Shown piece by piece: positions 1-7,406 of a DNA stretch of 41,501 bases. The DNA is from Marinomonas spartinae (GTDB taxonomy: Bacteria > Pseudomonadota > Gammaproteobacteria > Pseudomonadales > Marinomonadaceae): assembly GCF_900089775.1 (NCBI RefSeq), contig NZ_FLOB01000022.1:1-41501 (forward strand), written 5' to 3'. Every line of letters starts with the position of its first letter. Positions within the stretch are counted from its first letter, which is position 1. Under the pieces are notes generated by a model. It made no database searches, was not told where the DNA came from, and saw only the letters and a list, made by a program, of their open reading frames with translations. The position numbers were made by a program, and so were the translations under genes.

Positions 1-145
1 TTCCAGCACTTCCTCCTTCCATGGAGGTCGTAAGACACACAAAAGACACAGAATACGATCCGGTTTGAGCTTGGTTGTCGCTATTTCAAAACAGAATTGT
101 TAACAGAGACAAGTGAACGAATTTGCGCATTGCGCACACGAGTTT
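1..145 (+). other. rRNA operon spacer upstream of 5S
   Basis: This stretch precedes the 5S gene and has no open reading frame. It is probably the internal spacer between 23S and 5S rRNA; the 23S 3' end itself is not recognisable and presumably lies just left of the window. Confidence 0.55.
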
Positions 146-261
146 GCTTGACGGTCACAGAGGCGTTGAACCACCTGATCCCATCCCGAACTCAGAAGTG
201 AAAAGCGCCATCGCCGATGGTAGTGTGGGAGATCCCATGTGAGAGTAGGTCGCCGTCAAGC
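146..261 (+). rRNA. rrf: 5S ribosomal RNA
   Basis: The gene shows the typical bacterial 5S core (CCACCTGATCCCATCCCGAA, then GCCATCGCCGATGGTAGTGTGGG) and ends in the usual GAGAGTAGGTCGCC. The first nine bases (GCTTGACGG) pair perfectly with the last nine (CCGTCAAGC) to form helix I, which fixes the ends at about 116 nt. An intrinsic terminator follows 13 nt later, so this is the last gene of an rRNA operon transcribed to the right. Confidence 0.96.
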
Positions 262-274
262 TTTAATTTAGAAG

Positions 275-307
275 GCCCTGATAGCTTATGCTGTCAGGGC
301 TTTTTTT
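275..307 (+). terminator. rRNA operon terminator
   Basis: GCCCTGATAGC and GCTGTCAGGGC form a stem directly followed by seven T. It is a strong Rho-independent terminator for the rRNA operon. Confidence 0.9.
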
Positions 308-328
308 CGTCTTAATAAACGCTCTAAA

Positions 329-540
329 CAATCAACCGCATTGAACCACCTGATCCCATCTCGGAACTCAGAAGTGGCACTTTATTCGCCGCAGGCGCTT
401 GCCATCGCCGATGGTAGTGTGGGCTTGATTGAATTAAAAAGTCATGTGATTGGCGATGTTCCAAAGGAACCAGCCAAAGACGCCGGAGGCGCTGCGAAGT
501 AGGATAACGCATAGCGTTAGATCCGTGAGGTCGTTATCAA
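329..540 (+). pseudogene. degenerate 5S rRNA-like copy
   Basis: Two blocks match the intact 5S gene nearby: TTGAACCACCTGATCCCATC with CAGAAGTG, and GCCATCGCCGATGGTAGTG. The 5S sequence is interrupted after CAGAAGTG by about 24 nt containing a small GC-rich hairpin, and again after GTGTGGG by roughly 110 nt of unrelated sequence. The far end (GAGGTCGTTATCAAG near 527-541) still resembles the 5S 3' end, and a similar terminator follows. The first block is flanked by CAATCAA (329-335) and TTGATTG (425-431), which could pair as a replacement terminal helix. It is most likely a decayed duplicate; whether any RNA is made is unknown. Confidence 0.7.
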
Positions 541-554
541 GATTTTAAATAGGA

Positions 555-587
555 AGCCCTGATCAGAAATGGTCGGGGCTTTTTTTC
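555..587 (+). terminator. terminator after 5S-like copy
   Basis: AGCCCTGATC and GGTCGGGGCT form a stem followed by six T. It closely resembles the terminator at 275-307, which fits duplication of a 5S-plus-terminator unit. Confidence 0.8.
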
Positions 588-668
588 GTCTCAAGAAAAT
601 CTAAAAACGTAAAAAGGGGAGTCAACCTCCCTAAAAATTGGGTTCGGGGCCGTGAGAGCGTCTCTTGC

Positions 669-817
669 CATTCCTACAGATCCCGCATTCACAACGTCAT
701 TACCGCGAAGGCGGTAATCTATTGTTTTGCAGCCTTAGACTATCACCTTGCCATCGTATTCGCTTGCGCCTGTTTCGCAGGCTCAACGCGTCGGCGCGAA
801 TCCAATAGCAAGGCGAC
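669..817. repeat. REP-like composite repeat, copy A
   Basis: The block has two parts. The first contains the hairpin ATTACCGCGAAGGCGGTAAT (699-718), which resembles the widespread CATTCCCGCGAAAGCGGGAAT-type intergenic palindromes. The second (744-817) is an imperfect inverted repeat: CACCTTGCCATCGTATTCGC at the left and GCGAATCCAATAGCAAGG at the right, around a GC-rich centre. A near-identical composite lies at 869-1008. No protein is encoded here. Confidence 0.75.
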
Positions 818-868
818 GATTGATCTGAGTTAATCTTTTCAAAGATAGAGTGTGAGATCAAGGGGTGT

Positions 869-1008
869 CATTCCTACAGCACCTGCATTCACAACGCCAT
901 TACCGCGAAGGTGGTAATCCATGGCCTTACAGCCTTTGCAGATTGCCACCTTGCCACTGTATTTGCTTGCACCTAAATGCGTCGGCGCGAATCCAATAGC
1001 AAGGTGGT
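869..1008. repeat. REP-like composite repeat, copy B
   Basis: This is the second copy of the block at 669-817, in the same orientation. It keeps CATTCCTACAG, the hairpin ATTACCGCGAAGGTGGTAAT (899-918) and the palindrome from CACCTTGCCACTG to CGCGAATCCAATAGCAAGGT. Its central loop lacks about 12 nt compared with copy A. Flanks around 1040-1080 also weakly resemble 615-648, so the duplicated unit may be larger. Confidence 0.75.
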
Positions 1009-1091
1009 TTCAATGTATTCCTATTTATCTTTTCAAATCATGAGGAGAGTAAACTTCCATAAAGTCTCCACCTCGGGTTCTGCTGTTTTAG

Positions 1092-2585
1092 TTAAAGCAA
1101 CTTCATGGTGCCATTTTTCTCTAGGTTGATGTGCCAGCTAAAAGCCTCATCTAGAAGGTGTGGTGTATGGCCACCACGAGCGCAAGCACGTTCGAAGTAG
1201 TCGAGCATTTGGTTGCGATAGTCTGGGTGCACGCAGTGTTTGATGATTTGCACCGCACGTTCACGAGGAGCTAAACCACGAAGGTCAGCAAGACCTTGTT
1301 CGGTCACCAGAATATCCACATCATGTTCGTTGTGGTCCACGTGGCTGGCCATGGGGACAACGCTTGAGATGGCGCCGTCTTTGGCGATGGATTTGGTAAC
1401 GAAGATGGCCATGTTGGCGTTACGGGCAAAGTCGCCAGAGCCACCGATGCCGTTCATCATTCGAGTGCCACAGACGTGTGTGGAGTTCACGTTACCATAG
1501 ATATCAAACTCCAGTGCGGTATTGATGGCAATGATGCCAAGGCGACGCACGATTTCAGGATGGTTAGAAATCTCTTGTGGGCGTAGAATCAGTTTGTCTT
1601 TGTAATGCTCAAGGTTATCAAAGACTTTTGAGTTCATACGTTCTGATAAGATGACAGAACAGCCTGAAGCAAACGTCATTTTTCCAGCATCAATCAGATC
1701 AAATGTCGAATCCTGTAGAACTTCAGAGTACATAGTGAGGTCGGTAAAATCCGAATCCAATAAGCCCATCATCACCGCATTGGCGATATTGCCGATGCCC
1801 GCTTGTAGCGGCCCTAGGTTTGGCGCTAGGCGTTTTTCAGCGACTTCGTTTTCTAAAAAGGTAACGAGGTGTTTGGCAATGGCGGCCGTGTCTTCATCGG
1901 GCGCCCCAACGGTTGAGTAAGAGTCGTTTTGGCTGGTGAAAACAATCGCCGCAATTTTTTCCGGTGGAATTGGAATCGCAGTGCTGCCAATTCGGTCATC
2001 CACTTTAACCAGTGGTACTGGCGTGCGTGTTGGGCGGTAGGATGGAATGTAGATGTCGTGTAATCCTTCGAGCTCTGGCTTATGCGACGTGTTGATTTCG
2101 ACAATCACCTGTTTAGCAAAAATGGAAAAGCTTGCTGAGTTACCTACAGAAGTCGTTGGCACAATATGACCTTCTTCTGTAATCGCAATGGCTTCGATAA
2201 TGGCAATGTCTGGCAGTTTTAATTGATGGTTGCGCAGCTGTTCTACGGTTTCAGAAAGGTGTTGGTCAATAAACATGACGTCGCCATTGTTGATGGCTTT
2301 GCGTAATGTGGTATCCACTTGAAAGGGCATACGACGCGCGAGACTGCCGGATTCGGTTAGAATTTTATCAAGGTCATTCCCCAGCGATGCACCGGTCATT
2401 AAATTGATTTTTAGCGGGTGTTCTTTCACTCGCTCAGCCAGTGCTTTAGGAACGGCCTTGGCTTCCCCTGCACGGGTAAAACCACTCATGCCCACGGTCA
2501 TACCGTCTTTGATAAATTCACTTGCTTGCTCAGCTGACATGACTTTTTCATGTAAGCCTGCATGTCTAATTCGCTCTAATTGCAT
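1092..2585 (-). CDS. succinate:CoA transferase (acetyl-CoA hydrolase/transferase family)
   Basis: This 497-residue protein belongs to the class I CoA-transferases of the acetyl-CoA hydrolase/transferase family, the group that includes AarC and YgfH/ScpC. These cytoplasmic enzymes move CoA between succinate and acetate or propionate through a glutamyl-CoA thioester. The expected catalytic glutamate is seen as E288 in YSEVLQD, and the glycine loop GGSGDFARN at 381-389 is intact. The N-terminal half carries the MTGASLGN segment typical of the family. Length fits the family (about 500 residues). It stands alone between repeat-rich spacers, so it is probably its own transcription unit. Which acyl-CoA is preferred cannot be told from sequence. 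A weak Shine-Dalgarno (AGG) precedes the ATG. Confidence 0.9.
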   Translation of the reverse strand: MQLERIRHAGLHEKVMSAEQASEFIKDGMTVGMSGFTRAGEAKAVPKALAERVKEHPLKINLMTGASLGNDLDKILTESGSLARRMPFQVDTTLRKAINNGDVMFIDQHLSETVEQLRNHQLKLPDIAIIEAIAITEEGHIVPTTSVGNSASFSIFAKQVIVEINTSHKPELEGLHDIYIPSYRPTRTPVPLVKVDDRIGSTAIPIPPEKIAAIVFTSQNDSYSTVGAPDEDTAAIAKHLVTFLENEVAEKRLAPNLGPLQAGIGNIANAVMMGLLDSDFTDLTMYSEVLQDSTFDLIDAGKMTFASGCSVILSERMNSKVFDNLEHYKDKLILRPQEISNHPEIVRRLGIIAINTALEFDIYGNVNSTHVCGTRMMNGIGGSGDFARNANMAIFVTKSIAKDGAISSVVPMASHVDHNEHDVDILVTEQGLADLRGLAPRERAVQIIKHCVHPDYRNQMLDYFERACARGGHTPHLLDEAFSWHINLEKNGTMKLL

Positions 2586-3300
2586 CCTGAAACCTTTATG
2601 CTGTTTTTATTAATTAGGATCTACTTTAGATAATATAAATCGCTCTGTAGCCAGTTCTCTGGACTAGAGCACGGAGCCTATTTTCTAGGCCTCAGTTTTG
2701 GCGAAATTTATATTACGGATAAAAATGAAGAGGTGACTTACTATAAGGCTTCTGCTTTAGAGAGTAAGTTAGACATAAGTCTGAGATTCGGGAAGTGAAT
2801 GTTGACTATATGCTTAGATAGCGCAATCAATGGGGACATTGATGGCTCTTACGCAAATCAATGAGACTGATCCTATTGGTATTCAGGAATCAATCTTGGA
2901 TCACGATTAGCCTATACCAGTCCACCTTGCCATTCAATTCGCTTGCGCCTGTTTCGCAAGCTCAACGCGTCAGCGCGACTCAAACCGCCAAGGTGACTAA
3001 AAAAGCCTGCTATTGCTATAAATCACAGCCAATGGATCGATTTGTCGATAAAACTTTCTCGTTTTCCTTAGCGAAAATTGAAAATATGCTCTAAGATCAA
3101 TCATTAAGCAAATTCATAGTCGAAATAACGCGCTGTGGATAAACGGGATAACGAGCATGCTCGTTTTTCTAATTTTAGTCTTTGTTGATATCTCTATTAA
3201 TGGCTTCAGAGTCAGTGACTTATAGTTAAATCAATAAGATTTGAATGATATGTAAACGCACATGCGCACTATTAAACTGTTAGCTTCAAAGAGGAATTCT
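2586..3300. other. repeat-bearing intergenic region
   Basis: No convincing gene is seen. It contains the third palindromic repeat (2922-2997) and a perfect 16-nt palindrome AACGAGCATGCTCGTT at 3150-3165 followed by a short T run, a possible terminator with no obvious upstream gene. The promoter of the CoA-transferase gene should lie at its left end. Confidence 0.6.
2922..2997. repeat. REP-like palindrome, copy C
   Basis: It matches the second half of copies A and B: CCACCTTGCCATTC, then ATTCGCTTGCGCCTGTTTCGC, then CGCGTCAGCGCGA, then CCAAGGTGAC. The ends (CACCTTG and CAAGGTG) are inverted repeats, so the whole element can fold into one long imperfect hairpin. The ATTACCGCG hairpin part is absent here. 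Confidence 0.7.
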
Positions 3301-3738
3301 ATGGAAGAAATAAAATTATTCAAGGAATTGGGCCTTGATGGCCATTTGCATGTTGCGGCTTATGTATTGCTCTTTTCTTTCATAGTTAAAACTCTCTATA
3401 CGAATCATATTCAGCAGTTCTTATCTGATATCACAGGTTTGATATCACGCATAATGGGGAGAGTTAGAGAGGCAATGAGTCCAAGTCTGTATGACATACT
3501 CCCGGAGCGTGGGAAAAGGTTTTGTGATTTTATTGAAGTATTGTGGAGCTATATTGTAACTGTCGTTGCTGCCATTTATTTTGTTATTTTTGTTATGCTG
3601 TCGAAGTATATTGATTGGTCAACTTTTAACTTTGAAAAAGGTGTTCTGTATTTTGGAACTTTAATTGTATTTTTATCCTTGGTATTTGCTTCTATGGCAA
3701 GTGGTAACAGAGCCATCCAAAGTTTTAGAGGGGTGTAA
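3301..3738 (+). CDS. small membrane protein of an integron-type cassette
   Basis: This encodes a 145-residue protein of unknown function. The ATG at 3301 is chosen because AAAGAGGA lies 6-7 nt upstream; an in-frame ATG at 3262 lacks such a site. Three hydrophobic segments are visible, around residues 17-31, 80-102 and 112-132, with a basic loop between the first two, so it is probably an inner-membrane protein. The gene is AT-rich relative to its neighbours. Its stop codon abuts an attC-like site at 3739-3857, and GTTAG at 3280-3284 just upstream could be the cassette's left edge. This layout is that of a mobile gene cassette. No family is recognised. Confidence 0.7.
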   Translation: MEEIKLFKELGLDGHLHVAAYVLLFSFIVKTLYTNHIQQFLSDITGLISRIMGRVREAMSPSLYDILPERGKRFCDFIEVLWSYIVTVVAAIYFVIFVMLSKYIDWSTFNFEKGVLYFGTLIVFLSLVFASMASGNRAIQSFRGV

Positions 3739-3857
3739 GTTAACAAACCGCTGCACGCTGACACATACTGCTACGCTCGTTTTTGTGTATACCGCTGCGC
3801 TCCATTTTCACACAAAAACGCTCTTCACAGTATGCGCAGGTGAGCGGAGCGTTAGAA
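3739..3857 (+). repeat. integron attC recombination site (VCR-like)
   Basis: The ends are TAACAAACCGCT (from 3741) and AGCGGAGCGTTAG (ending 3855), the pattern of an attC site with R''/L'' and L'/R' boxes. The two halves are complementary over long runs: CATACTG pairs with CAGTATG, and GTTTTTGTGT pairs with ACACAAAAAC. Short mismatched blocks break up the stem, as expected of single-strand-folded attC sites. At about 119 bp it is the size of Vibrio-type repeats. It sits directly between one small gene's stop and the next gene's ribosome binding site. Confidence 0.85.
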
Positions 3858-3865
3858 GGAGAGAC

Positions 3866-4348
3866 ATGGATACGGCATTCCGGCACCTTCATATGCCAAG
3901 TGATCTGGCGTGTGAGTTTCTGGTGGTGTTTGCTCGGATGGAGTATGCACTAAAAGCGACAAGATTCGCGTTTCGGAATCGAAACGATATTTTTGCCTCG
4001 TGGGATCGATTTGCCAATGAGGCTCATGAACGGTTCCATGCTGAAACCAGTGAGGAGTTGAAAGCAGCCGTTGATTTTCTTTGGGATTTTCCTCCCCGTA
4101 AACAGTTCCTTGCTGACGATGAGCGAGTCCGCTTTCGAGATTTTGAAATCGATCCAGCCCAACGCCAACTTCAGTAACTGATACTGATGGTTCGAACCGT
4201 TAGAAATAATCTATTTCACGGTGGTAAACATCTCCCAGATGGTGAATCGGAACCAGGGCGGAACGAAAGGCTAGTTCGCTCATCGTTGGTTTTACTGCGG
4301 GAATGTGCCCAGTTGGTAGATGATGTACGAGAGGCCTATGGGCGATAG
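3866..4348 (+). pseudogene. HEPN-like cassette gene with in-frame stop
   Basis: Translation starts at ATG 3866 behind AAGGAG, right after the attC edge. The frame runs 103 codons to a TAA at 4175-4177, then continues in the same frame for 56 more codons to TAG at 4346-4348. The downstream part reads LILMVRTVRNNLFHGGK and on to REAYGR. RNNLFH fits the R-x4-H motif of HEPN-domain ribonucleases, and the phrase recalls small HEPN-like unknown proteins of about 160 residues. A single CAA-to-TAA change (QLQQLILM to QLQ-stop) would explain the break. As it stands, the product would lack the motif and is probably inactive. A sequencing error or stop readthrough is possible. Confidence 0.72.
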
Positions 4349-4350
4349 CC

Positions 4351-4375
4351 CTTCTAACAAGGCCAAGCAACGTGA
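4351..4375 (+). repeat. truncated attC site (5' half)
   Basis: CTTCTAACAAGGCCAAGC three nt after the broken cassette gene has the R''/L'' form seen at attC left ends. No matching right half (complement of GGCCAAGC followed by GTT) is found before trxC. The cassette array therefore seems to have been cut here by a deletion. Confidence 0.5.
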
Positions 4376-4436
4376 CATTGTGCAAAGGTCTCTATATTAA
4401 ATTACTTATCTAATCTGTTATTGCAGCGAAAAGTGT

Positions 4437-4856
4437 CTAGATATTCTGATTAATCCATTGTTCTAATTGGACTTCTGGTAACGCGCCGCTTAGACGGTTT
4501 ATTTCTTTACCGCTTTTAAAGACGATCAGTGTTGGGATGCTGCGGATGTTGAATTGCGCACTAATACGTTGGCATTGTTCAGTATCGACTTTGGCAAACA
4601 AAGCTTTTTCTGAGCGTTCCGCAAGGCGACTAAAAACTGGCCCCATCATTTTACATGGTCCACACCATTCGGCCCAAAAGTCGACCACGATTGGCAAATC
4701 GGTATTGGCAATGTATTGCTGGAAGTTTTGTTCTGTGAGGTTTACGGGGTGAGTGGTATGCAAAGCGCTTTTGCATTTACCGCATTTGCCTGCTTTATGG
4801 GATTTGCCCTCAGGGATGCGGTTGATGGTGAAGCAGTGTGGACACGCGATATTCAT
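4437..4856 (-). CDS. trxC: thioredoxin 2
   Basis: This encodes a 139-residue thioredoxin of the TrxC type, a cytoplasmic disulfide reductase that draws electrons from thioredoxin reductase. The N-terminus carries the TrxC zinc module with two Cys pairs (CPHC at 5-8 and CGKC at 25-28). The thioredoxin fold follows, with active site WCGPC (Cys65, Cys68) and the cis-proline motif RSIPT. The start at 4856 gives the canonical MNIACPHC and has AGGAGA upstream; an in-frame upstream ATG at 4913 would add a tail without a good ribosome site. It is monocistronic, next to the cassette relic on one side and ppk on the other. In relatives trxC often answers to oxidative stress; no operator was identified here. 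Confidence 0.96.
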   Translation of the reverse strand: MNIACPHCFTINRIPEGKSHKAGKCGKCKSALHTTHPVNLTEQNFQQYIANTDLPIVVDFWAEWCGPCKMMGPVFSRLAERSEKALFAKVDTEQCQRISAQFNIRSIPTLIVFKSGKEINRLSGALPEVQLEQWINQNI

Positions 4857-4925
4857 AGTGTGTCTCCTATTAGAATATACTAATGTAAATGGGATGGGAT
4901 TACCGAAATTCAAGGGTGAGACGCA

Positions 4926-4961
4926 AGTAAAAAAGGCTCTGATTGGGTCGATCAGAGCCTT
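4926..4961 (-). terminator. ppk terminator
   Basis: Read on the minus strand, AAGGCTCTGAT and ATCAGAGCCTT form an 11-bp stem followed by a T run. It lies 27 nt after the ppk stop. Confidence 0.9.
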
Positions 4962-4987
4962 ATATGACTAACAAGATAAAGATAGCG

Positions 4988-7204
4988 TTATCGCGTATTG
5001 TCGGCCAATTCGCTTAGCAAAGCCCTTTGCGCGCTGCGATATTCGCCTTTGCGAGGTTTTGAGAGTTGATATGAACCATCGCTCTGTAAAATCCAGCTTT
5101 GGGTATTATCCGATAAATATAACTCCAGCTCTTTTTTCACACGACGAGATAAACTGACGTCTTGAAGTGGGAAGGCAACTTCTATTCGGTTATTCAAGTT
5201 GCGATCCATGCCATCGGCACTGGATAAGTATACTTGAGGGTTACGGTTGTTATAGAAGTAGTAAACGCGAGTATGTTCCAGGAAACGACCAATGACACTG
5301 CGGACGCGGATGTTGGAAGACACACCTTTGATGCCAGGGCGAAGTGTACAAATACCACGAACGATCAAATCAATCTTCACGCCCGCTTGAGAGGCTTTGT
5401 ATAACGCTTGAACCAAGCGTTGCTCCGTCAAGGAGTTTACTTTGATGATGATACGAGATGGTTCGCCTTTTTGAGCATTTTCTGCTTCGCGGTTAACCAT
5501 GTCCAACAAGCGATCACGTAGTGTGAAAGGAGCATGTAAGAGCTTTTTCACCTTGAGTTCTTTGCTCATACCAGTCAGCTGTTGGAAAACTCGATGCACA
5601 TCGTCGCCGATTTCTTTGTCACAGGTCATGAAGCTATAGTCAGTATAGAGGCGGGCGTTACCAGCATGGTAATTCCCTGTGCCTAAATGTACATAACGCG
5701 TTAGTTCTGAGCCTTCTCTACGGACGATGAGGATCATTTTCGCATGGGTCTTATGACGAACGACCCCATAAACAACAATCGCGCCAGCGTCTTGTAAGCG
5801 GCTAGCAAGAGCTAAGTTTTCTGCTTCATCAAATCGTGCCCGTAGTTCGATGACCACCGTTACTTCTTTGCCGTTACGAGCGGCTTCAACCAACGCGTTA
5901 GCAACAGGGGAACGCGCACCAGTACGGTAAAGTGTTTGACGAATCGCTACGACATTAGGGTCTTTGGCTGCGTCGCTCAATAAATCGATAACCGGTGAGA
6001 AGCTTTCGAATGGGTGCATCAACAGGTAATCGCGTTGGCGAATGGCTTCAAAAATACCACCTGAACTGGCGAGTTTCCTAGGCAGCCCTGGAGAAAATGG
6101 TGGATACATTAGATCTGGACGATCGACTAATTCTAATACGGCCAATAAACGGCTTAGATTGACTGGGCCGTCGATACGGTACAAATCTTGTTTTTCAAGG
6201 TCGAACTGCTTGAGCAAGGAGTCAACAATGTGCGCAGGGCAGTTATTAGCGATTTCTAAACGTACTGAACTACCATAATGGCGGCTTTGAAGTTCGGTTC
6301 TCAGCGCCCCTGCTAAGTCGACACCGATATCATCTGAGTCCACTTCTAAGTCAGCATTACGGGTTAAGCGGAACTGATAACAGCCTTTTACCGTCATGCC
6401 AGGAAACAGCTGATCCGCATGGGCGTGAATGATAGACGATAGGAATACTAGATTGTCGCCACCCTCGCACACATCATCGGGCAATTTGACCAAACGAGGT
6501 AATGAACTAGGAGCAGGCACAATGGCTAAGCCATTCTCACGACCAAAGGCATCACGGCCTTCTAACTCCACCACAAAGTTAAAGGTCTTGTTGGCGAGCC
6601 TTGGGAATGGGTGAGCAGGGTCGAGTCCAATGGGGCTAATAATAGGTAGGACGTTATCCCTAAAATAGCGTTTTACCCAGGCGGCTTGTTTTTCATTCCA
6701 GACGGTACGACGAATAAATTTAACGTTTTCGTTGGCCAGTTTAGGAAAAATAATATCATTAAGAATGCGATATTGGCGGCGTACCAGCTTATGTGCATGT
6801 TCACTGATTAAGCTAAGGACTTTTTTCGGGTGCATGCCGTCTGGACCATTTTTTTCACGGCTGTACTCAAGTTGACTTTTTAGACCGGCAACACGTATTT
6901 CAAAGAATTCATCCATGTTCGAGCTAAAAATGCACAAGAACATAAGACGATTAAAGATAGGGTGATTTTCATCCATGGCTTGTTCAAGCACACGGGCATT
7001 AAATTGTAGATGGCTGAGTTCACGGTTGAAATACAACTCGGGATCGGCCAAGTCAATTTGTTCGGGTAAGCGCTCTTCTATCGCAACTTTATTAGGATCT
7101 TGAGGCTGCTCCGGAATGGGTTCTAATACCAATTCTTCGGCCTCTACTAATGGCGTTGCAACCGCTTCTTTTTTTTCCATTTCGTTCACAGACTGTTCAG
7201 ACAT
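4988..7204 (-). CDS. ppk: polyphosphate kinase 1
   Basis: This 738-residue protein is PPK1, which reversibly builds inorganic polyphosphate from the terminal phosphate of ATP. The N-terminal helical domain starts near residue 56 (LYFNRELSHLQFNARV). The catalytic domains carry the phosphorylated histidine H487 in HKTHAKM and the second essential histidine H644 in FLEHTRV, plus the HLGTGNYH motif. It is about 50 residues longer than E. coli PPK because of an acidic, Glu-rich N-terminal extension (residues 1-50). It is followed by its own terminator and is not in an operon with ppx, which lies at 17122 on the other strand. GGAG about 12 nt upstream supports the start. Confidence 0.97.
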   Translation of the reverse strand: MSEQSVNEMEKKEAVATPLVEAEELVLEPIPEQPQDPNKVAIEERLPEQIDLADPELYFNRELSHLQFNARVLEQAMDENHPIFNRLMFLCIFSSNMDEFFEIRVAGLKSQLEYSREKNGPDGMHPKKVLSLISEHAHKLVRRQYRILNDIIFPKLANENVKFIRRTVWNEKQAAWVKRYFRDNVLPIISPIGLDPAHPFPRLANKTFNFVVELEGRDAFGRENGLAIVPAPSSLPRLVKLPDDVCEGGDNLVFLSSIIHAHADQLFPGMTVKGCYQFRLTRNADLEVDSDDIGVDLAGALRTELQSRHYGSSVRLEIANNCPAHIVDSLLKQFDLEKQDLYRIDGPVNLSRLLAVLELVDRPDLMYPPFSPGLPRKLASSGGIFEAIRQRDYLLMHPFESFSPVIDLLSDAAKDPNVVAIRQTLYRTGARSPVANALVEAARNGKEVTVVIELRARFDEAENLALASRLQDAGAIVVYGVVRHKTHAKMILIVRREGSELTRYVHLGTGNYHAGNARLYTDYSFMTCDKEIGDDVHRVFQQLTGMSKELKVKKLLHAPFTLRDRLLDMVNREAENAQKGEPSRIIIKVNSLTEQRLVQALYKASQAGVKIDLIVRGICTLRPGIKGVSSNIRVRSVIGRFLEHTRVYYFYNNRNPQVYLSSADGMDRNLNNRIEVAFPLQDVSLSRRVKKELELYLSDNTQSWILQSDGSYQLSKPRKGEYRSAQRALLSELADNTR

Positions 7205-7256
7205 GCGCTTTCGTAACTCCCAAATACCGTCTTCTCATATTATTGGTATCTTGCTT

Positions 7257-7287
7257 TAATGCCTACCTAAGAAAGAGTAGGCATTAA
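7257..7287. other. hairpin between hemB and ppk
   Basis: TTAATGCCTAC and GTAGGCATTAA form an 11-bp perfect stem with a 9-nt loop, about 120 nt past the hemB stop. No T run follows on the minus strand, so it is a weak candidate for the hemB transcript end or a processing hairpin in the ppk leader. Confidence 0.4.
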
Positions 7288-7406
7288 CTAACAAATTACA
7301 CTAACGCAGCTTAGAAGCCTATAGCTCTGTGTTGCTTTGAGTAAATTTTCCTCATCTTAGCAGGCGGAATTTACGTTTAAGAAATCAGAGCTGGATAAGG
7401 GGGATA

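Noticed and set aside
324..512. Minus-strand reading frame of 62 codons over the 5S-like copy
   Set aside because: It overlaps a recognisable RNA gene relic and has no ribosome site or protein-like character.
1240..2613. Several plus-strand reading frames opposite the CoA-transferase
   Set aside because: They are antisense shadows of a well-supported gene, without start signals of their own.
3665..3865. Upstream extension of the HEPN-like frame through the attC
   Set aside because: It would run through the membrane-protein gene and recombination site; ATG 3866 with AAGGAG is far better.
4178..4203. GTTAG at 4199 as a second cassette border with a very short attC
   Set aside because: It lies inside the readthrough frame of the HEPN-like gene and has no long complementary arms.
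4200..4385. Minus-strand 61-codon frame
   Set aside because: It is antisense to the C-terminal part of the HEPN-like gene and has no start signal.
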